Shown: positions 1 to 8,731 of the stretch, in pieces | Layout of the letters: each line of letters starts with the position of its first letter | How positions within the stretch are numbered: the stretch's first letter is position 1 | Origin: Calditrichota bacterium | GTDB taxonomy: Bacteria; Zhuqueibacterota; Zhuqueibacteria; Thermofontimicrobiales; Thermofontimicrobiaceae | Length of the DNA: 55,292 nucleotides | Direction: 5' to 3' | Assembly: GCA_013152715.1 (NCBI GenBank) | Contig: JAADFU010000121.1 | Span: 1 to 55,292, forward strand | Made by a program: the position numbers and the translations under genes | The notes under the pieces: generated by a model | Told to the model about the DNA's origin: nothing | What the model saw: the letters and a program-made list of their open reading frames with translations, nothing else | Database searches by the model: none

Positions 1-253
1 TTTCTTTCAATACAAGTTCTGTGGTAAGTTTCTGTCTTTTTTTATTTATTTTTTGTTTCCTTATGTGTTTTTCAAATTACAATGTTCCTGGTGACGAGTT
101 TTGCGTTTGCTGTTTTTGAAAATTGACTCAAGAATGAACTAAATTTCTAAAATGGACTATTTCAAAACTGCTGATGCGAGTGCTATTTAGTAGCTTTGTC
201 ATATCCGCACCCGAATGAATTCAGATGCTAATACAATTGCACTAAATAAAAAA

Positions 254-994
254 CTACCGCAAATCTCTAATTCTCACTTCGATCTCTTTCTCATTTTTGA
301 GCAGATCGACTAATTTCTGCGGATCGGTGTCGCCGTAATGATAGGGATACAAAATTTTCGGGCGAAAAGCTTTTGCCGCATCGGCAACCATTTCCGGCGT
401 CATCGTGTACGGCAAATTCATCGGCAGAAACGCGATGTCGATATTTTTCAAGTTCTTCATCTCTGGCGTGTTCTCTGTATCTCCGGCGATGTAAACACGT
501 TTGTCGCCAAAAGTGATGATGTAACCGTTGCCGCGACCTCTGGGATGAAACGGCTTGCCATCGCGGCGTTTGTGTTTGATATTGTACGCCGGCACAGCCT
601 CGATTTTCCAGCCCAGAACAGTCTTCACGTCGCCGTTCTTCATGAAGATGGCTTTGCGTTTGCACTTTTCCGCGCAGGGACGCGTCATGACGATGACGGT
701 GTTTTTCTTCCAAATATTTTTTATTGCCACCGGATCGAGATGGTCGTAATGTTCGTGAGTGAGCAAAATCAAATCTGCCGCCGGCATTTTTGAGTAATCC
801 GCTTCTTTCATCACCGGATCCACGTGAATCACTTTCCCCTGAAACTGAAACATCAGACTCGCATGACCAACGGCAGTGATTAACAGCGGGCCTTGCGAGG
901 TAGCAATGGTGTCCGTGCGAAAAGTTTTCTGCGCAAAAGCGGAGTTGAAAGAAAGAAAAAATACGCCGACAAAAAACAGAGTTATTTTTCTCAT
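254..994 (-). CDS. Secreted metallo-beta-lactamase-fold metal-dependent hydrolase
   Basis: The 246-residue product has the metal-binding motif THEHYDHLD (His80, His82, Asp84, His85), a later GDT with Asp172 and a C-terminal YPYHYGD with His219. Together these are the metal ligands of the UlaG/UPF0173-type branch of the metallo-beta-lactamase superfamily, so a hydrolase of an unknown, probably small, ester or phosphoester substrate is expected. A signal peptide of about 21 residues ending in AFA-Q implies export to the periplasm. The ATG at 994 is preferred over an in-frame codon 30 bases upstream because it directly follows the signal-peptide-like start MRKITLFF and has an AAGGGG ribosome-binding site 6-7 bases before it. 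It is about 140 bases downstream of the Wzi-like gene on the same strand and may or may not be cotranscribed. Fold assignment is secure; the substrate is unknown. Confidence 0.88.
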   Translation of the reverse strand: MRKITLFFVGVFFLSFNSAFAQKTFRTDTIATSQGPLLITAVGHASLMFQFQGKVIHVDPVMKEADYSKMPAADLILLTHEHYDHLDPVAIKNIWKKNTVIVMTRPCAEKCKRKAIFMKNGDVKTVLGWKIEAVPAYNIKHKRRDGKPFHPRGRGNGYIITFGDKRVYIAGDTENTPEMKNLKNIDIAFLPMNLPYTMTPEMVADAAKAFRPKILYPYHYGDTDPQKLVDLLKNEKEIEVRIRDLR

Positions 995-1133
995 AACAAC
1001 ACCCCTTCTTTTATTGTAAATCAAAAATTTGACCGCTATAATGTAATACTGCGAACCCGAAATGTCAAGTATTTTGTAAAAAAGATTTGTTCAAATCAAA
1101 AATTGGAATTTGAACTGAACGAAAATTTGGGAT

Positions 1134-2660
1134 TTAATCGAACGGAAGCGGCTGAATAAACAAATAGGAAAAACCAAATTTGAAAATTAGATTTGATTTG
1201 TCAGACGTTCGGTTGGAGTAATGGTTGGGGTCTTTGCGGTAAATCAAGTCAGCGGAAAAAATTAGCGATGGATTGAAAAAATAATCAATTGTGAATTGTT
1301 CAATAAAATTATTTTTAACCGGCGTAATGGGAAATTTTTCCTTGATCATTAAAAATACATCTTGCAGAGAAACATCTCCGTACCTGCCCCAAATTATTTT
1401 ATTGTGCAAGTAAAGCGGGAATTTTCCCCAATAGCCGAATTCAAATTTAAGCTCCTCGCAGCCGGCGCAGGGATAGCCCAAGCCCAGACCGCGGTAATGA
1501 TAATTCTCCCAAGTCGTTTTCGATTGATAAGTTCGATTCCAGACGCGATTGTAGGTCAGATTGAAATTTGTCCCTCTGAAAATCAGATCTCCTGCCCGCA
1601 GAGAAATCAGACCAGCAAATCTGTCCGGGTACTGTGCGCGATCATTTATGCCAGGCTCGTTATTGACAATGATGTCGTCAATTAAAAATTGACCGTAAAC
1701 CGTCCATTTTTTCGCAGGTTTGTAAAATAGATCCACAGCCCAGAAGCCGTCCATTTGTCGGCGGTCGTTACGTTGCACCGGGTAGTAGAAATTTGCCGGA
1801 TTCATGAAAGAAAACTCAAAATCTCTGCCCGGACCGCCGTAAGTTGCCATTTCAGTGAATCCGATTTGGAAATTCGGTCTGATCATTAAATCCAGTCGAT
1901 GCCCGACTAAAAACTTGCGGCAATTTGGGATCAAACTGTCCGGTTTTTCGAAACTGGCGCCGGTCAAATCTTCGAGTTGGGCGAAAATCATGGAAAAGCG
2001 AAATGTTTTCGCCGTGTACTGAAAAAGGGCGTGATCGTAGCTGTAGGGATTGTCGGAAAGAATGAGACTGTAATCATTCACCGGCCCCCAGTTGCGCTTG
2101 GTTCTGCCGATGAAAAAATTGAAGCGATTGAAATTTAAATTCAGGTAGGCTTCGTTGATTCTACCGTAGAGCCAGTTTTCGGATTCCGACAGATCTCCGG
2201 CGAAATGGGGATCGCGTTTGTAATTTTGATCGAATGTAGTGAGATTCCCGATGGTAAAATTTTTGGAATGATAAAAAAATCCGCCCTCGGCACGAGTGCG
2301 ATTGAGGAAAACTTCATCGCGTTTCAGATGATCACTGGCGCGAAGGATGAATTTGCTGCCCGAATTTCCCAGCCATCTCTTCCAGCGAACGTGAAAATAG
2401 TCTGCCCCAGTTTCCTGAACTTTTTCCGAAAAAATTTGAGAAAAAGTGTACGGCTGCTGCAGAACAAAATCCGGCGTAAAACTCCCGCGGTTGATTTCAT
2501 AATCCAAAAAGTGATAGATGAAATCATCCAGCGGGAAATAACTGCCATTGGACTGAGCAAAAGCGGGAATGGCAAGCCATAAAAAAAGCATCTGCAAAAG
2601 CAGCAGACACTTTTTTGCTTTTTTCAAAAGAGTCAGATTTTTCAAAAAATTTATCGCCAT
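1134..2660 (-). CDS. Wzi-like capsule-assembly outer-membrane beta-barrel protein
   Basis: The 508-residue protein has a signal peptide (hydrophobic residues 18-34, cleavage near AFA-Q) followed by alternating aromatic/polar strands typical of an outer-membrane barrel. Family-like stretches include IGRTKRNWGP, GHRLDLMIRPN, MNPANFYYPVQ and KKWTVYGQFLIDD, which resemble the capsule-assembly Wzi family, whose members help retain surface polysaccharide. The last residues form an aromatic beta-strand (FGFSYLFIQPLPFD) as expected for Bam recognition. The gene starts 9 bases after the stop of the sugar-transferase gene, so the two form an operon for surface polysaccharide. The ribosome-binding site is weak, consistent with translational coupling. 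Wzi family membership is by resemblance only; 'outer-membrane barrel' is firmer. Confidence 0.75.
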   Translation of the reverse strand: MAINFLKNLTLLKKAKKCLLLLQMLFLWLAIPAFAQSNGSYFPLDDFIYHFLDYEINRGSFTPDFVLQQPYTFSQIFSEKVQETGADYFHVRWKRWLGNSGSKFILRASDHLKRDEVFLNRTRAEGGFFYHSKNFTIGNLTTFDQNYKRDPHFAGDLSESENWLYGRINEAYLNLNFNRFNFFIGRTKRNWGPVNDYSLILSDNPYSYDHALFQYTAKTFRFSMIFAQLEDLTGASFEKPDSLIPNCRKFLVGHRLDLMIRPNFQIGFTEMATYGGPGRDFEFSFMNPANFYYPVQRNDRRQMDGFWAVDLFYKPAKKWTVYGQFLIDDIIVNNEPGINDRAQYPDRFAGLISLRAGDLIFRGTNFNLTYNRVWNRTYQSKTTWENYHYRGLGLGYPCAGCEELKFEFGYWGKFPLYLHNKIIWGRYGDVSLQDVFLMIKEKFPITPVKNNFIEQFTIDYFFNPSLIFSADLIYRKDPNHYSNRTSDKSNLIFKFGFSYLFIQPLPFD

Positions 2661-2669
2661 AAATTCAAC

Positions 2670-4793
2670 TTACAAACTACGCGCTTTTTTGAACAAAATA
2701 TTAAACACCGCTTTGGTAAAATATTTAACGTCTGTGACGAACGGCTGTTTCATTTTTTGTGCCAGATATTCGCGCTCCGAGGCAACAATTTCATCAAAAT
2801 TTTTCGGCAAATCCGCGTAATACGGGGGAAACAGACCGGGTTTGAATTTCACCCGCAGATTTTTCAAATCATCGGGATAAAGGTTAAAGTACTGCTCGCT
2901 CAAAGCACGCACGCCAACCAACGCCAAATCGCCCCGAATAAAATTTACCAATTGCGGCAATTCATCCAGCCAAAAGCGACGCAAGACTTTTCCCCATTCA
3001 GTCACGCGAAAGTCTTGCTTAAATTTACCGTTTTCCTGAAGATTATTTTTCTGAAAAACATATTCCTGTAAAAATTCAGAGTACGGGTGCATGGTGCGAA
3101 ATTTTCGAATGTACACCGGTTCGCCATTGAGTCCCACGCGGTTCAGCTTAATCACTGGCCCATACGACGGATCCCGAACCAAAGAAGGATTTTTGTTGCA
3201 TTGAACGATAAAGTAAAGTCTGGTGTTAATTTCTCTCGTCGCAATAATTTTGAATCCGCAAAAACTCAGTCGGCCCAGGGTCTCCGCTTTTGACAAAACC
3301 CTATTTTTACCTTTAGTCAGGAAAAAGTACAACTTTTTGAAAACAGGTAATTTAGGAATGATGCGCCGCACGATAAAATCAATCGGATAAATCACCCGAG
3401 CGAACAAAATCGGAAATTTTTTAAAAATACTTTTCCGATGCGTCTCAATTGTGTCCACAACGCCGACGAAAAAACCGCCGTTGTAAATTTTCCGGTGCAC
3501 CGCGAGAAAATATTTATTGAGATAACGGAAATCATTCACCCGATGCAAATTAATAATCAAGTCCAGCGTTTGATTCTCCAATACCTCAATGTTATAAGCA
3601 GTGTGAGTGTTCAAGACTTTTAACGAATTGGCGTCAATATTCTCCAACGGGACGTGAGCCTCGATGAATCTAAATAGCTGTCGATGCTCTTTCAAATAGT
3701 AACGGCGCAATTTCTCTGTTGCCGGAAGACCTATGCGATTTTTGGATTTGGTCGTTTCGCTCAAAGACAGAGCCGGCGGTTCCTGCCCGGCGAAGATCAC
3801 CTCTTTCACCTCGCTGATCGTATGCACATCATTGACGCGCTGAAGTTCCGACCAATCAAGATAATAGAGAAAATAAAATGCCAGCTCCGCGCCAAACCAG
3901 AAGACAAATGTTCCAAAAATCTGTATCCTTGACAAATAAAAAAGATGAAACGCGTAAACAGTAATCGCGGTCAGAGAAAAAATCATGAAGAACGACTTGA
4001 TGTACGGCGCAATCGCATAATAAATGTTCTGATGATTTCGGACTTCAAATTTGCCAGTAAAAATGCCCGTCAAAAACCACAGACCATAGCTCAACCAGAG
4101 AAGATTTTGATACTCAGGTAAAAGTCCTAAAACCCCTCGTTTGTAATAATGAAACGCAAAAAAAGAAATGGTCAACATTATAAAATCAGCAAGAAACAGG
4201 AAGTAAGAAAAATGGTGCTGCTTGACAAGATTCGTCGGGAAGTGCAAACGCGGTTCCGGCATACGTCTTTTTGTCACAACTGAATAAATAGTAAATGCGA
4301 ACGTTTCAGACAGAAAAAGAACAGATACCGTCCCAAATGTCTGAACTCGCGACAAATCATGAAGACCGCCGAGCACCATCAAACTGGCGAGCAGAAACAA
4401 CACCGCCACATTGGATTTTAACAATGACGAAATTCCCGTATGATAGGAACGATAGGTCTCTCTCTCGAATTTCTGAAATAAAAGGGAGACAACAAACCAC
4501 ACGCCGGAGAGAAGCAAAAAAAACGACACATACCGATCGGACACCATAAAGGAATTTTGTCTAAAAAAATTCAACAGTAAAACGGAAAAAATAACTAATC
4601 CGAAGTTAAGAAAAAAAGCAGCTATCCGAAATAGTTTGCGTTTCGATTCATAATTCTGTCTCAGGTCATATTCTTCATAAAATTTTTTCTTGCTCTCATT
4701 ATAGCTACCGGGAGCCTGATAAACCGCGCTTTCCGTTGCAACGTTCGGATAGATGCGTTTCCGGGTTACTTGGGATGTCTGGTGTGGGTCCAC
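2670..4793 (-). CDS. Polyprenyl-phosphate sugar-1-phosphate transferase (monotopic phosphoglycosyl transferase) with doubled membrane domain
   Basis: This enzyme is expected to start repeat-unit synthesis of a surface polysaccharide by moving a sugar-1-phosphate from a UDP-sugar to undecaprenyl phosphate at the inner membrane. The C-terminal 200 residues carry the bacterial sugar transferase signature: IRKFRTMHPYSE, then WGKVLRRFWLDELPQLVNF, then IRGDLALVGVRALS and KPGLFPPY. The acidic DEL pair fits the catalytic Asp-Glu of this family. The N-terminus has eight predicted membrane segments arranged as two copies of a four-helix unit, followed by a soluble domain (about residues 320-510) whose sequence resembles the C-terminal half of a methyltransferase fold. 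A GTG start at 4793 is chosen because it lies 8 bases after AAAGGA; the TTG six bases upstream lies too close. It is followed closely by the Wzi-like gene. Confidence 0.85.
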   Translation of the reverse strand: MDPHQTSQVTRKRIYPNVATESAVYQAPGSYNESKKKFYEEYDLRQNYESKRKLFRIAAFFLNFGLVIFSVLLLNFFRQNSFMVSDRYVSFFLLLSGVWFVVSLLFQKFERETYRSYHTGISSLLKSNVAVLFLLASLMVLGGLHDLSRVQTFGTVSVLFLSETFAFTIYSVVTKRRMPEPRLHFPTNLVKQHHFSYFLFLADFIMLTISFFAFHYYKRGVLGLLPEYQNLLWLSYGLWFLTGIFTGKFEVRNHQNIYYAIAPYIKSFFMIFSLTAITVYAFHLFYLSRIQIFGTFVFWFGAELAFYFLYYLDWSELQRVNDVHTISEVKEVIFAGQEPPALSLSETTKSKNRIGLPATEKLRRYYLKEHRQLFRFIEAHVPLENIDANSLKVLNTHTAYNIEVLENQTLDLIINLHRVNDFRYLNKYFLAVHRKIYNGGFFVGVVDTIETHRKSIFKKFPILFARVIYPIDFIVRRIIPKLPVFKKLYFFLTKGKNRVLSKAETLGRLSFCGFKIIATREINTRLYFIVQCNKNPSLVRDPSYGPVIKLNRVGLNGEPVYIRKFRTMHPYSEFLQEYVFQKNNLQENGKFKQDFRVTEWGKVLRRFWLDELPQLVNFIRGDLALVGVRALSEQYFNLYPDDLKNLRVKFKPGLFPPYYADLPKNFDEIVASEREYLAQKMKQPFVTDVKYFTKAVFNILFKKARSL

Positions 4794-5858
4794 GGCCAAA
4801 TTCCTTTCTTGAAGTTTTTCTCAACTAGAGACAGACCAATTCAATTTTTTGAATATGGACATTTGATGTATGACCCCCCAGGTGAAAATATTTTGTTAAA
4901 TTGGTAAATTTTCCTTGGTGCCGAAGCTGAGCAAAAAGTTGTTAAAAAAATCACTACCATCTCTTAATGTCAGACATTAATGAAGTCGTCTTTATTTACA
5001 AGCATTGCATATCTGTGACATTTTAAAAATCAATAATTTAAATCGGTCAATGATTAGCAAATTTTATACCAAAATCAAAATCGCTTTTTTGATTTTCTCC
5101 CGATGAATATAATTCATTGTAATTATTTACTTTGAAAGGTTAACTTATTGTTATTTTAGAGGTTAAGTTTTACGCCGGAAATTTAGTGTTCAGTTTTGAG
5201 GTACATATTTAAAAATCAGTGGCTAAAAACAGATCACCTTGTGGCAGAAATGATACACTACCGTCTCAAAAGTGTAACATTATGCGTCACTTTGATAAGT
5301 TTTCTCGAATTTCCTACATATTGTCGTTTTGAAAAAAATAGATTTGCCCGATAAATTTGAGCAGGATTTCAGATGGCAGTGATGGGTGAGCGGTTAGTGG
5401 AATCCAGGATTAATGATTGACGATTTTCGATTGCGGATTGACGATTACGACTTGCCACATTAAAAGTCACAGATATTACATAAAATTTGCCTTTCTCCTC
5501 AATTTTTGAAAAAATCTCTTGACAAATATCCATTTTTTTGGTAATTTTGACATAGAATCTACTACTACATCGGTAAAATTAGCGCACTCTGCTTTCTGAT
5601 TTTTTTTCAACTTTTGCCGTTTTTCTTTTGGCAAATCAAATGAAATATGACAATCCGAATAAGGTCTCCATTTTATTGCAAAACATTTCAGTTCTTTTTC
5701 CATTTTTGCCCAACAACAGCATTCTCAACAATCTATCCGGAGCAAGCATGAGACGTGCGAATCGGAAATCTCTCAAGATCGTTTTTACCAAAGCAGAGAT
5801 TTTTAGATAATAATCAATCAAAAAATTCTTTGTTAAAAAAAAGAGGGAGGGTATTGCC
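4794..5858. other. 1.06-kb AT-rich intergenic region with paired direct repeats
   Basis: No convincing gene was found. Short open frames here lack ribosome-binding sites and family features. The region must contain the promoters for the minus-strand polysaccharide operon and the plus-strand repeat protein. Two identical 11-base direct repeats lie at 5415-5425 and 5436-5446. Confidence 0.6.
5415..5446. repeat. Two 11-bp direct repeats, 21-bp period
   Basis: GATTGACGATT occurs at 5415-5425 and again at 5436-5446, so the copies start 21 bases apart, two helical turns. Related shorter variants (CGATTTTCGATT) lie between them. This could be a protein-binding site, or a remnant of a dispersed low-complexity repeat. 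Confidence 0.5.
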
Positions 5859-8675
5859 ATGAAAAAAATTTCTCTGTTCGTACTGACGGCGTCCGTCATT
5901 ATTTTTCTGTTTATTCCTTTGCGCGCGAAAGCTCAACAAGACAAAGGAAGTTCGCTTTTTAAAAAAATTCGCGAAAAACAGAGCGTCAGCAAAACCTTCA
6001 TCCCGATGGGCAAAAAACGGCTTTCGGAAAACGTGAAACAGAGAATCTTCAACAAAATGGCTGAACAAAGGATGGCAATCAGAAGAATGCAACCGGCGGA
6101 AAAACACTATTCCAAAATCAAAAAAAATTTTAACCCAAATCAAAAAGCCTTGGGCAGCGGCGTCATTTCCGGCTTTGTTTTTGAACAGGACGGAGTAACG
6201 CCTATTCAGCATCAGGTTACGATCGAAGTTTTTGACGATGCGGTGAGTTATGCCGGGATTGATTTTGTCGACGATTACGACAACTACTACGAAATAACGG
6301 ATTTGGAAACTGGCGATTATTACGTTTGGGCGGTTTCTGGCAATTACATCGATGAATTTTATGACAACGCAGCCAACTTTTCGGATGCTTCGCTGGTTCA
6401 CGTTCAGAACGGTCAGGTGACGGCAAACATTAATTTCAGCCTTCAGCCCAATACCGTAGGGGTTGGCGCGATTTCAGGTAATGTGACAGCTCCCAACGGC
6501 TTACCGGAATCCAACTGCATTATCGAAATTTATGGCGAAAATCAGAATTATCAAGGGTCCGAATCTGTAAACGCTAACGGAGACTACCTTCTTTCAAGTT
6601 TGGCTGCCGGAAATTATAAATTACTTTTGCGATACTACGGAGACCAAAATTACGCCAGCGAATGGTACGAGAATGCCTCCAACTTTTCTGACGCCACTTT
6701 CATTTCAGTGACAGAGGGTGATACGATAAAACATGTTGACTTCGTACTTGACTGGGGCGGCTGCATCGCCGGGAAGATTGTTAGGCCGGATGGGTCTCCT
6801 TTGGAACAATACGATTATGTAAATTTAACTGTATATGATCTGGATTACAATTGGGTAAACTCTTTTCCCGTAGATGAATCAGGTAATTTCAATATTTCAC
6901 AACTTCAAACAGGCTCATACAAGTTGCAATTTGAGTACGACGGAATGAATAATTTCTTTGGCGGCTGGTACCTGGAGGCAAATAATTTTGAATCAGCGAC
7001 TCCGATAAATGTTACTGCTGGCGATACGGTCAAAAATATTATTTTTACATTAAGAGAAGCCGGAGCAATCTCCGGCAGAGTGACCGGGCCTAACGGCGCG
7101 CCAATTGAGTGGGAAGTTGAAATTACCGCTTATGACCAAACAAACGAGGAAGTGGGTTTTTCGCAGAGCGAAGAAAATGGTTTTTATTCCATTAGCAGCC
7201 TTCCCAGCGGCAAATATAAATTATTTGCAGAATATACATCCATGTACGCCGCTAACATCATTCAAACGCCCGCCAGCGAATGGTTCGATGGCGTTTATGA
7301 TGAAACTTTAGCCGCCTGGGTGGACGTCACTGCCGGCGATACCACTAAAAATATCGATTTCACTCTTGAAGCCGGCGGTGTGATCAAAGGAAATGTTTAC
7401 TCGCCGGAAAATGCTTTGCTTGATTATAGCGGCACAGTAACTGCTTACGACTCAACCGGCAAATTGATCAGGCAAGGAATTAACGCCAATCTGGGAATGT
7501 ATATGGTCGCCGGATTACCGACCGGATCATATAAACTATATTTCATCTATAATGGCGAGCAAAATTATCTGAACGAATGGTACGATGGAAAATCAAATTT
7601 TCTCGCCGGCGATGACGTTAATGTTATTGCCGGACATTGGACCTCGGGAATTGACTTCACTCTGGACTATGTCAGTGGCTTTAAGGGGATGATCAAGGAT
7701 GCCTCGGGCAATGCACTCACTGGAGAGACGCACTATGTGCTCGTTTATCTGATAGATCCACAGACCGAAGAGTTTGCGGAAGGAGATGTCGCCAATGAAT
7801 TAGGCGGATACAATTTTAAATTACACGGAGTCAGCTACAAAATTGCCGCTTGTTCAGGATACGGAAACTGGATGAGTGAAGACGATTCTCTTTCGCTCAC
7901 TTTTTATGGGCAAGGTCATAGCTTGAATGACCCGAATACCGAAACAGTCGCCATCATCCCTGATTCCATAATTGGACTCGACGACATTACGATGCAAAAA
8001 GCAACCGGTTCAATTTCCGGAAAGGTTTTTGTCCCAATAACCGATGAACTGATGACTGAAGGCATCTACTACATCTTTGCCTTTGACGAAGACGGATGTC
8101 TGGCAAAATTTTCTGCTTTTGAAGATGAATCAGGACCTATCAATGGCTCCTACGCAGTAAAAGGTTTACGGCCCGGTAACTACTATTTATTAGCGCTGGC
8201 GCAATCACAGAATTTCGGCGTAACCATTTGGGCGACGGCGCAATGGTATGGTGATATTTTCTGGAATGGTTCGATCGAATTTCTTTCACCCAAAATGGAG
8301 ATTCCGCAGGGCGCTGTGCCCATTACTGTCGGAACTGGCGATACGCCTAATATTGATTTTCATTTATCCATGCCAACAGATGTTCCCTCAAAGTCACAGC
8401 CACAAGTGGCAAAGCAATATCGTCTGAGACAAAACTACCCCAATCCATTCAATCCGGAAACTACAATTCAATATGAGATTCCCAAAGCGACTCACGTTGA
8501 ATTGTCCATTTACAACTTATTGGGGCAAATGATTCAGACATTGGTTGACAAAAAACAATCGGCCGGAAGCTACAAATTGCGCTGGAATGCCAGCAATTTG
8601 CCGTCGGGAATTTATTTCTATCACTTGAAAACAAAGGATTTCGTCAAAACGCGCAAGTGCTTATTTTTGAAATAA
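5859..8675 (+). CDS. Secreted seven-repeat Ig/CarboxypepD_reg-like protein with T9SS sorting domain
   Basis: The 938-residue product has a signal peptide (MKKISLFVLT to about residue 26, AKA-QQ) and then seven related units, each opening with a pattern like GAISGNVTAPNG or GGCIAGKIVRPDG. Units 2 to 5 close with a YKL..Y.G..NY..EWYD...NF pattern and an AGDT...FTL strand. These resemble carboxypeptidase-regulatory/SdrB-like beta-sandwiches, which serve as stalks or adhesive modules; no catalytic residues are seen. The C-terminal 85 residues are a FlgD-like/T9SS type A sorting domain (RLRQNYPNPFNPETTIQYEI ... RKCLFLK), so the protein is probably exported by T9SS and attached to the surface. A strong GAGGGAGGG ribosome-binding site precedes the ATG. 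It is a stand-alone gene, ended by a hairpin shared in sequence with two other T9SS genes. Confidence 0.85.
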   Translation: MKKISLFVLTASVIIFLFIPLRAKAQQDKGSSLFKKIREKQSVSKTFIPMGKKRLSENVKQRIFNKMAEQRMAIRRMQPAEKHYSKIKKNFNPNQKALGSGVISGFVFEQDGVTPIQHQVTIEVFDDAVSYAGIDFVDDYDNYYEITDLETGDYYVWAVSGNYIDEFYDNAANFSDASLVHVQNGQVTANINFSLQPNTVGVGAISGNVTAPNGLPESNCIIEIYGENQNYQGSESVNANGDYLLSSLAAGNYKLLLRYYGDQNYASEWYENASNFSDATFISVTEGDTIKHVDFVLDWGGCIAGKIVRPDGSPLEQYDYVNLTVYDLDYNWVNSFPVDESGNFNISQLQTGSYKLQFEYDGMNNFFGGWYLEANNFESATPINVTAGDTVKNIIFTLREAGAISGRVTGPNGAPIEWEVEITAYDQTNEEVGFSQSEENGFYSISSLPSGKYKLFAEYTSMYAANIIQTPASEWFDGVYDETLAAWVDVTAGDTTKNIDFTLEAGGVIKGNVYSPENALLDYSGTVTAYDSTGKLIRQGINANLGMYMVAGLPTGSYKLYFIYNGEQNYLNEWYDGKSNFLAGDDVNVIAGHWTSGIDFTLDYVSGFKGMIKDASGNALTGETHYVLVYLIDPQTEEFAEGDVANELGGYNFKLHGVSYKIAACSGYGNWMSEDDSLSLTFYGQGHSLNDPNTETVAIIPDSIIGLDDITMQKATGSISGKVFVPITDELMTEGIYYIFAFDEDGCLAKFSAFEDESGPINGSYAVKGLRPGNYYLLALAQSQNFGVTIWATAQWYGDIFWNGSIEFLSPKMEIPQGAVPITVGTGDTPNIDFHLSMPTDVPSKSQPQVAKQYRLRQNYPNPFNPETTIQYEIPKATHVELSIYNLLGQMIQTLVDKKQSAGSYKLRWNASNLPSGIYFYHLKTKDFVKTRKCLFLK

Positions 8676-8681
8676 AGGCCC

Positions 8682-8716
8682 AAAGTGTACTCCATCTTTA
8701 AGGTGGAGTACACTTT
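8682..8716 (+). terminator. Hairpin A of the TGTACTCCA family, after the repeat-protein gene
   Basis: The arms AAAGTGTACTCCATCTT and AAGGTGGAGTACACTTT pair over up to 17 bases, with one T-G wobble on the plus (sense) strand. The hairpin lies 7 bases after the stop codon and between two convergent genes, so it may end transcription from both sides. There is no long U-tract. The same core recurs at 48601 and 51887. Confidence 0.7.
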
Positions 8717-8731
8717 ATAAACTACGCTTGT

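Noticed and set aside
5476-5703. 75-codon minus-strand open frame before the repeat-protein gene
   Set aside because: Lys/Phe-rich composition expected from AT-rich DNA, no ribosome-binding site, no recognisable motif.
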